Shown here piece after piece: positions 5,519 to 6,689 of a stretch of DNA of 6,689 nucleotides (positions are counted from its first letter, which is position 1; every line of letters begins with the position of its first letter). A model generated the notes under the pieces. That model saw only the letters and a program-made list of their open reading frames with translations, did no database searches and had not been told where the DNA came from. Source of the DNA: Clostridia bacterium (GTDB lineage: Bacteria; Bacillota; Clostridia; Oscillospirales; CAG-272); assembly GCA_017629395.1 (NCBI GenBank), contig JAGBXH010000371.1, positions 1-6,689 on the forward strand, written 5' to 3'. The translations under genes were made by a program, and so were the position numbers.

Positions 5519-6640
5519 ATGTCTGACAAAAGAAAACTGTATATTATTTCTGCGTCGACGCCGGCTGCCCTCCTGCTTGCATTTGTGCTTTCGGGTGAGT
5601 TCAGCGGAAAAATCGTTGCCGCTGCGCTAATGCTGCCCGTCGCGCTGCTATGTGGGTTTTTGATCAAAAAGAGAGGCATCCCGTCAATCAACAAGCCTCA
5701 GGTGCTGATGCTGCTATCCGCCATCTCCCTTGTGCTGTTGAGCTTGCTGTATCTTTCCGGCTTGAAATTCGGTTTTGTCAAAAACCCATATGCGCTGCAA
5801 CCCAGGTTTTTGCTGACCTATGCGCTGCCAATGTTGGCGGCGATTGGTGCATCCGAGTATTTTCGCTGTGTCATGCGTGCGCAGGATGACAAATGGGCGG
5901 ACGCGCTTAGCTACGTTACTTGCGTGGCTGCAGAGATGCTGATGTTTGGTAGCTTTACGTACCTTACCTCGTTCAACCGCTTTATGGATTTTGTGGGTAT
6001 GGCGCTGTTTCCCGCCATCACAGCCAATCTGCTGTATCATTATATTTCCAAGCGATACGGTATGTATCCCAATATCGTCTATCGCGTCGTAACCACTCTT
6101 TACGTGTATTTCATTCCCTTTGAATCACGTATTTCCGACTCTTTGGTAGCTTTGTTGAAGCTGCTGATCCCCGTTTTGATTTTCTTCTTCATTGACGCGC
6201 TTTATGAAAAAAAGCGCAAATACGCGCTTGCGAGAAAAAGCAAGCTTTCGGCAGTCGTCTCGGTTGTGTTGCTGGCTATGGCAATACCCGTGATCATGCT
6301 GATCTCCAATCAATTCCGCTACGGCTTGCTGATTGTAGCAACCCCCAGTATGACGGGTGAGCTTAATCAAGGCGATGCCGCTATTTTCCAAAGAATTGAC
6401 GGCCAACCCATTCAAGAGGGGCAGGTCATTGTGTTTGAAAAAAACAACTCCTTGGTCATTCACCGAGTTGCAGACATACAAACCATCAACGGTACCACAA
6501 GGTACTACACCAAGGGCGATGCCAACGAGGACCTTGACGCGGGCTATATAACCCGTGCCGACGTCGTAGGCTTTGTCAATCACAAAATTCCGTATATCGG
6601 CTACCCAACCATTTGGATGCGTAGCTTATTCAAGCGATAA
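5519..6640 (+). CDS. SipW/Sec11-type signal peptidase I with a polytopic N-terminal membrane domain
   Basis: The C-terminal part (about 265-373) is a signal peptidase I catalytic domain of the Ser-His-Asp (ER/SipW) class, which removes signal peptides on the outer face of the membrane. Ser277 sits in TPSMTGELNQGD. LVIHRV places His315 where the usual bacterial enzyme has Lys. KGDAN places Asp334 as the likely third residue. The spacings (38 and 19 residues) are close to those of Bacillus SipW (Ser47, His87, Asp106, recalled). IPYIGY (358-362) is the family's closing motif. Unlike SipW (about 190 residues, one N- and one C-terminal membrane segment), this 373-residue protein starts with about 8 hydrophobic segments (roughly 8-25, 31-49, 62-81, 97-116, 131-150, 156-176, 208-226, 243-263, with a weaker one at 186-200) and has no C-terminal anchor. 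The last segment positions the catalytic domain outside. AGGAGG (5507-5512) lies 6 bases before the ATG. It follows its probable substrate gene by 88 bases. I give no gene symbol because the architecture differs from SipW itself. Confidence 0.9.
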   Translation: MSDKRKLYIISASTPAALLLAFVLSGEFSGKIVAAALMLPVALLCGFLIKKRGIPSINKPQVLMLLSAISLVLLSLLYLSGLKFGFVKNPYALQPRFLLTYALPMLAAIGASEYFRCVMRAQDDKWADALSYVTCVAAEMLMFGSFTYLTSFNRFMDFVGMALFPAITANLLYHYISKRYGMYPNIVYRVVTTLYVYFIPFESRISDSLVALLKLLIPVLIFFFIDALYEKKRKYALARKSKLSAVVSVVLLAMAIPVIMLISNQFRYGLLIVATPSMTGELNQGDAAIFQRIDGQPIQEGQVIVFEKNNSLVIHRVADIQTINGTTRYYTKGDANEDLDAGYITRADVVGFVNHKIPYIGYPTIWMRSLFKR

Positions 6641-6650
6641 TATTTCTCAA

Positions 6651-6669
6651 GCAAGCCCTCGGGTCTTGC
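6651..6669 (+). terminator. Hairpin after the signal peptidase gene, possible weak terminator
   Basis: GCAAG (6651-6655) pairs with CTTGC (6665-6669), continued by CC/GG pairing inside, with T6664 bulged. It starts 10 bases after the stop codon, as a terminator would. No T tract follows (ATATCATCACG), so efficient termination is doubtful and the operon may continue right of the window. The core repeats that of the hairpin at the left edge (10-19). Confidence 0.45.
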
Positions 6670-6689
6670 ATATCATCACGAAAGAAAAG

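Overview
The window looks like chromosomal DNA of a Gram-positive bacterium in the Bacillota, most likely an uncultured gut-type Clostridia lineage (a Christensenellales- or Oscillospirales-like genome is an inference). The reasons are strong AGGAGG ribosome binding sites, consensus sigma-A promoters with 17-base spacers, intrinsic terminators, a DUF1934 (YwiB-type) protein, an orphan lipoprotein solute-binding protein and a SipW-type signal peptidase. No CRISPR array, insertion sequence, tRNA or rRNA was seen.

Layout: positions 1-180 carry no gene but hold a 109-base rod-shaped hairpin (27-135) whose wobble pairs form only in the top-strand RNA. A consensus promoter (182-210) then drives recG (244-2382), the ATP-dependent branch-migration helicase. 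recG converges on a solute-binding lipoprotein gene (2435-3883, minus strand), and the two share a bidirectional terminator (2392-2425). The lipoprotein gene and a DUF1934 gene (4077-4598, plus strand) are divergently transcribed from two consensus promoters within a 193-base gap. The DUF1934 gene ends in its own terminator (4614-4654). Each of these three genes appears to be a single-gene unit.

The last third is a two-gene export module. A promoter (4678-4706) and a leader of about 130 bases precede a small secreted protein (4843-5430) with a TasA/camelysin-like, SipW-dependent type of signal peptide. After an 88-base gap with two small hairpins comes a signal peptidase of the SipW/Sec11 (Ser-His-Asp) class (5519-6640). 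The pairing of a dedicated peptidase with its likely substrate follows the sipW-tasA arrangement of Bacillus. The peptidase here is unusual: about 265 residues of polytopic membrane domain sit in front of the catalytic domain, and the C-terminal membrane anchor usual in this class is missing. This module is the most interesting part of the window.
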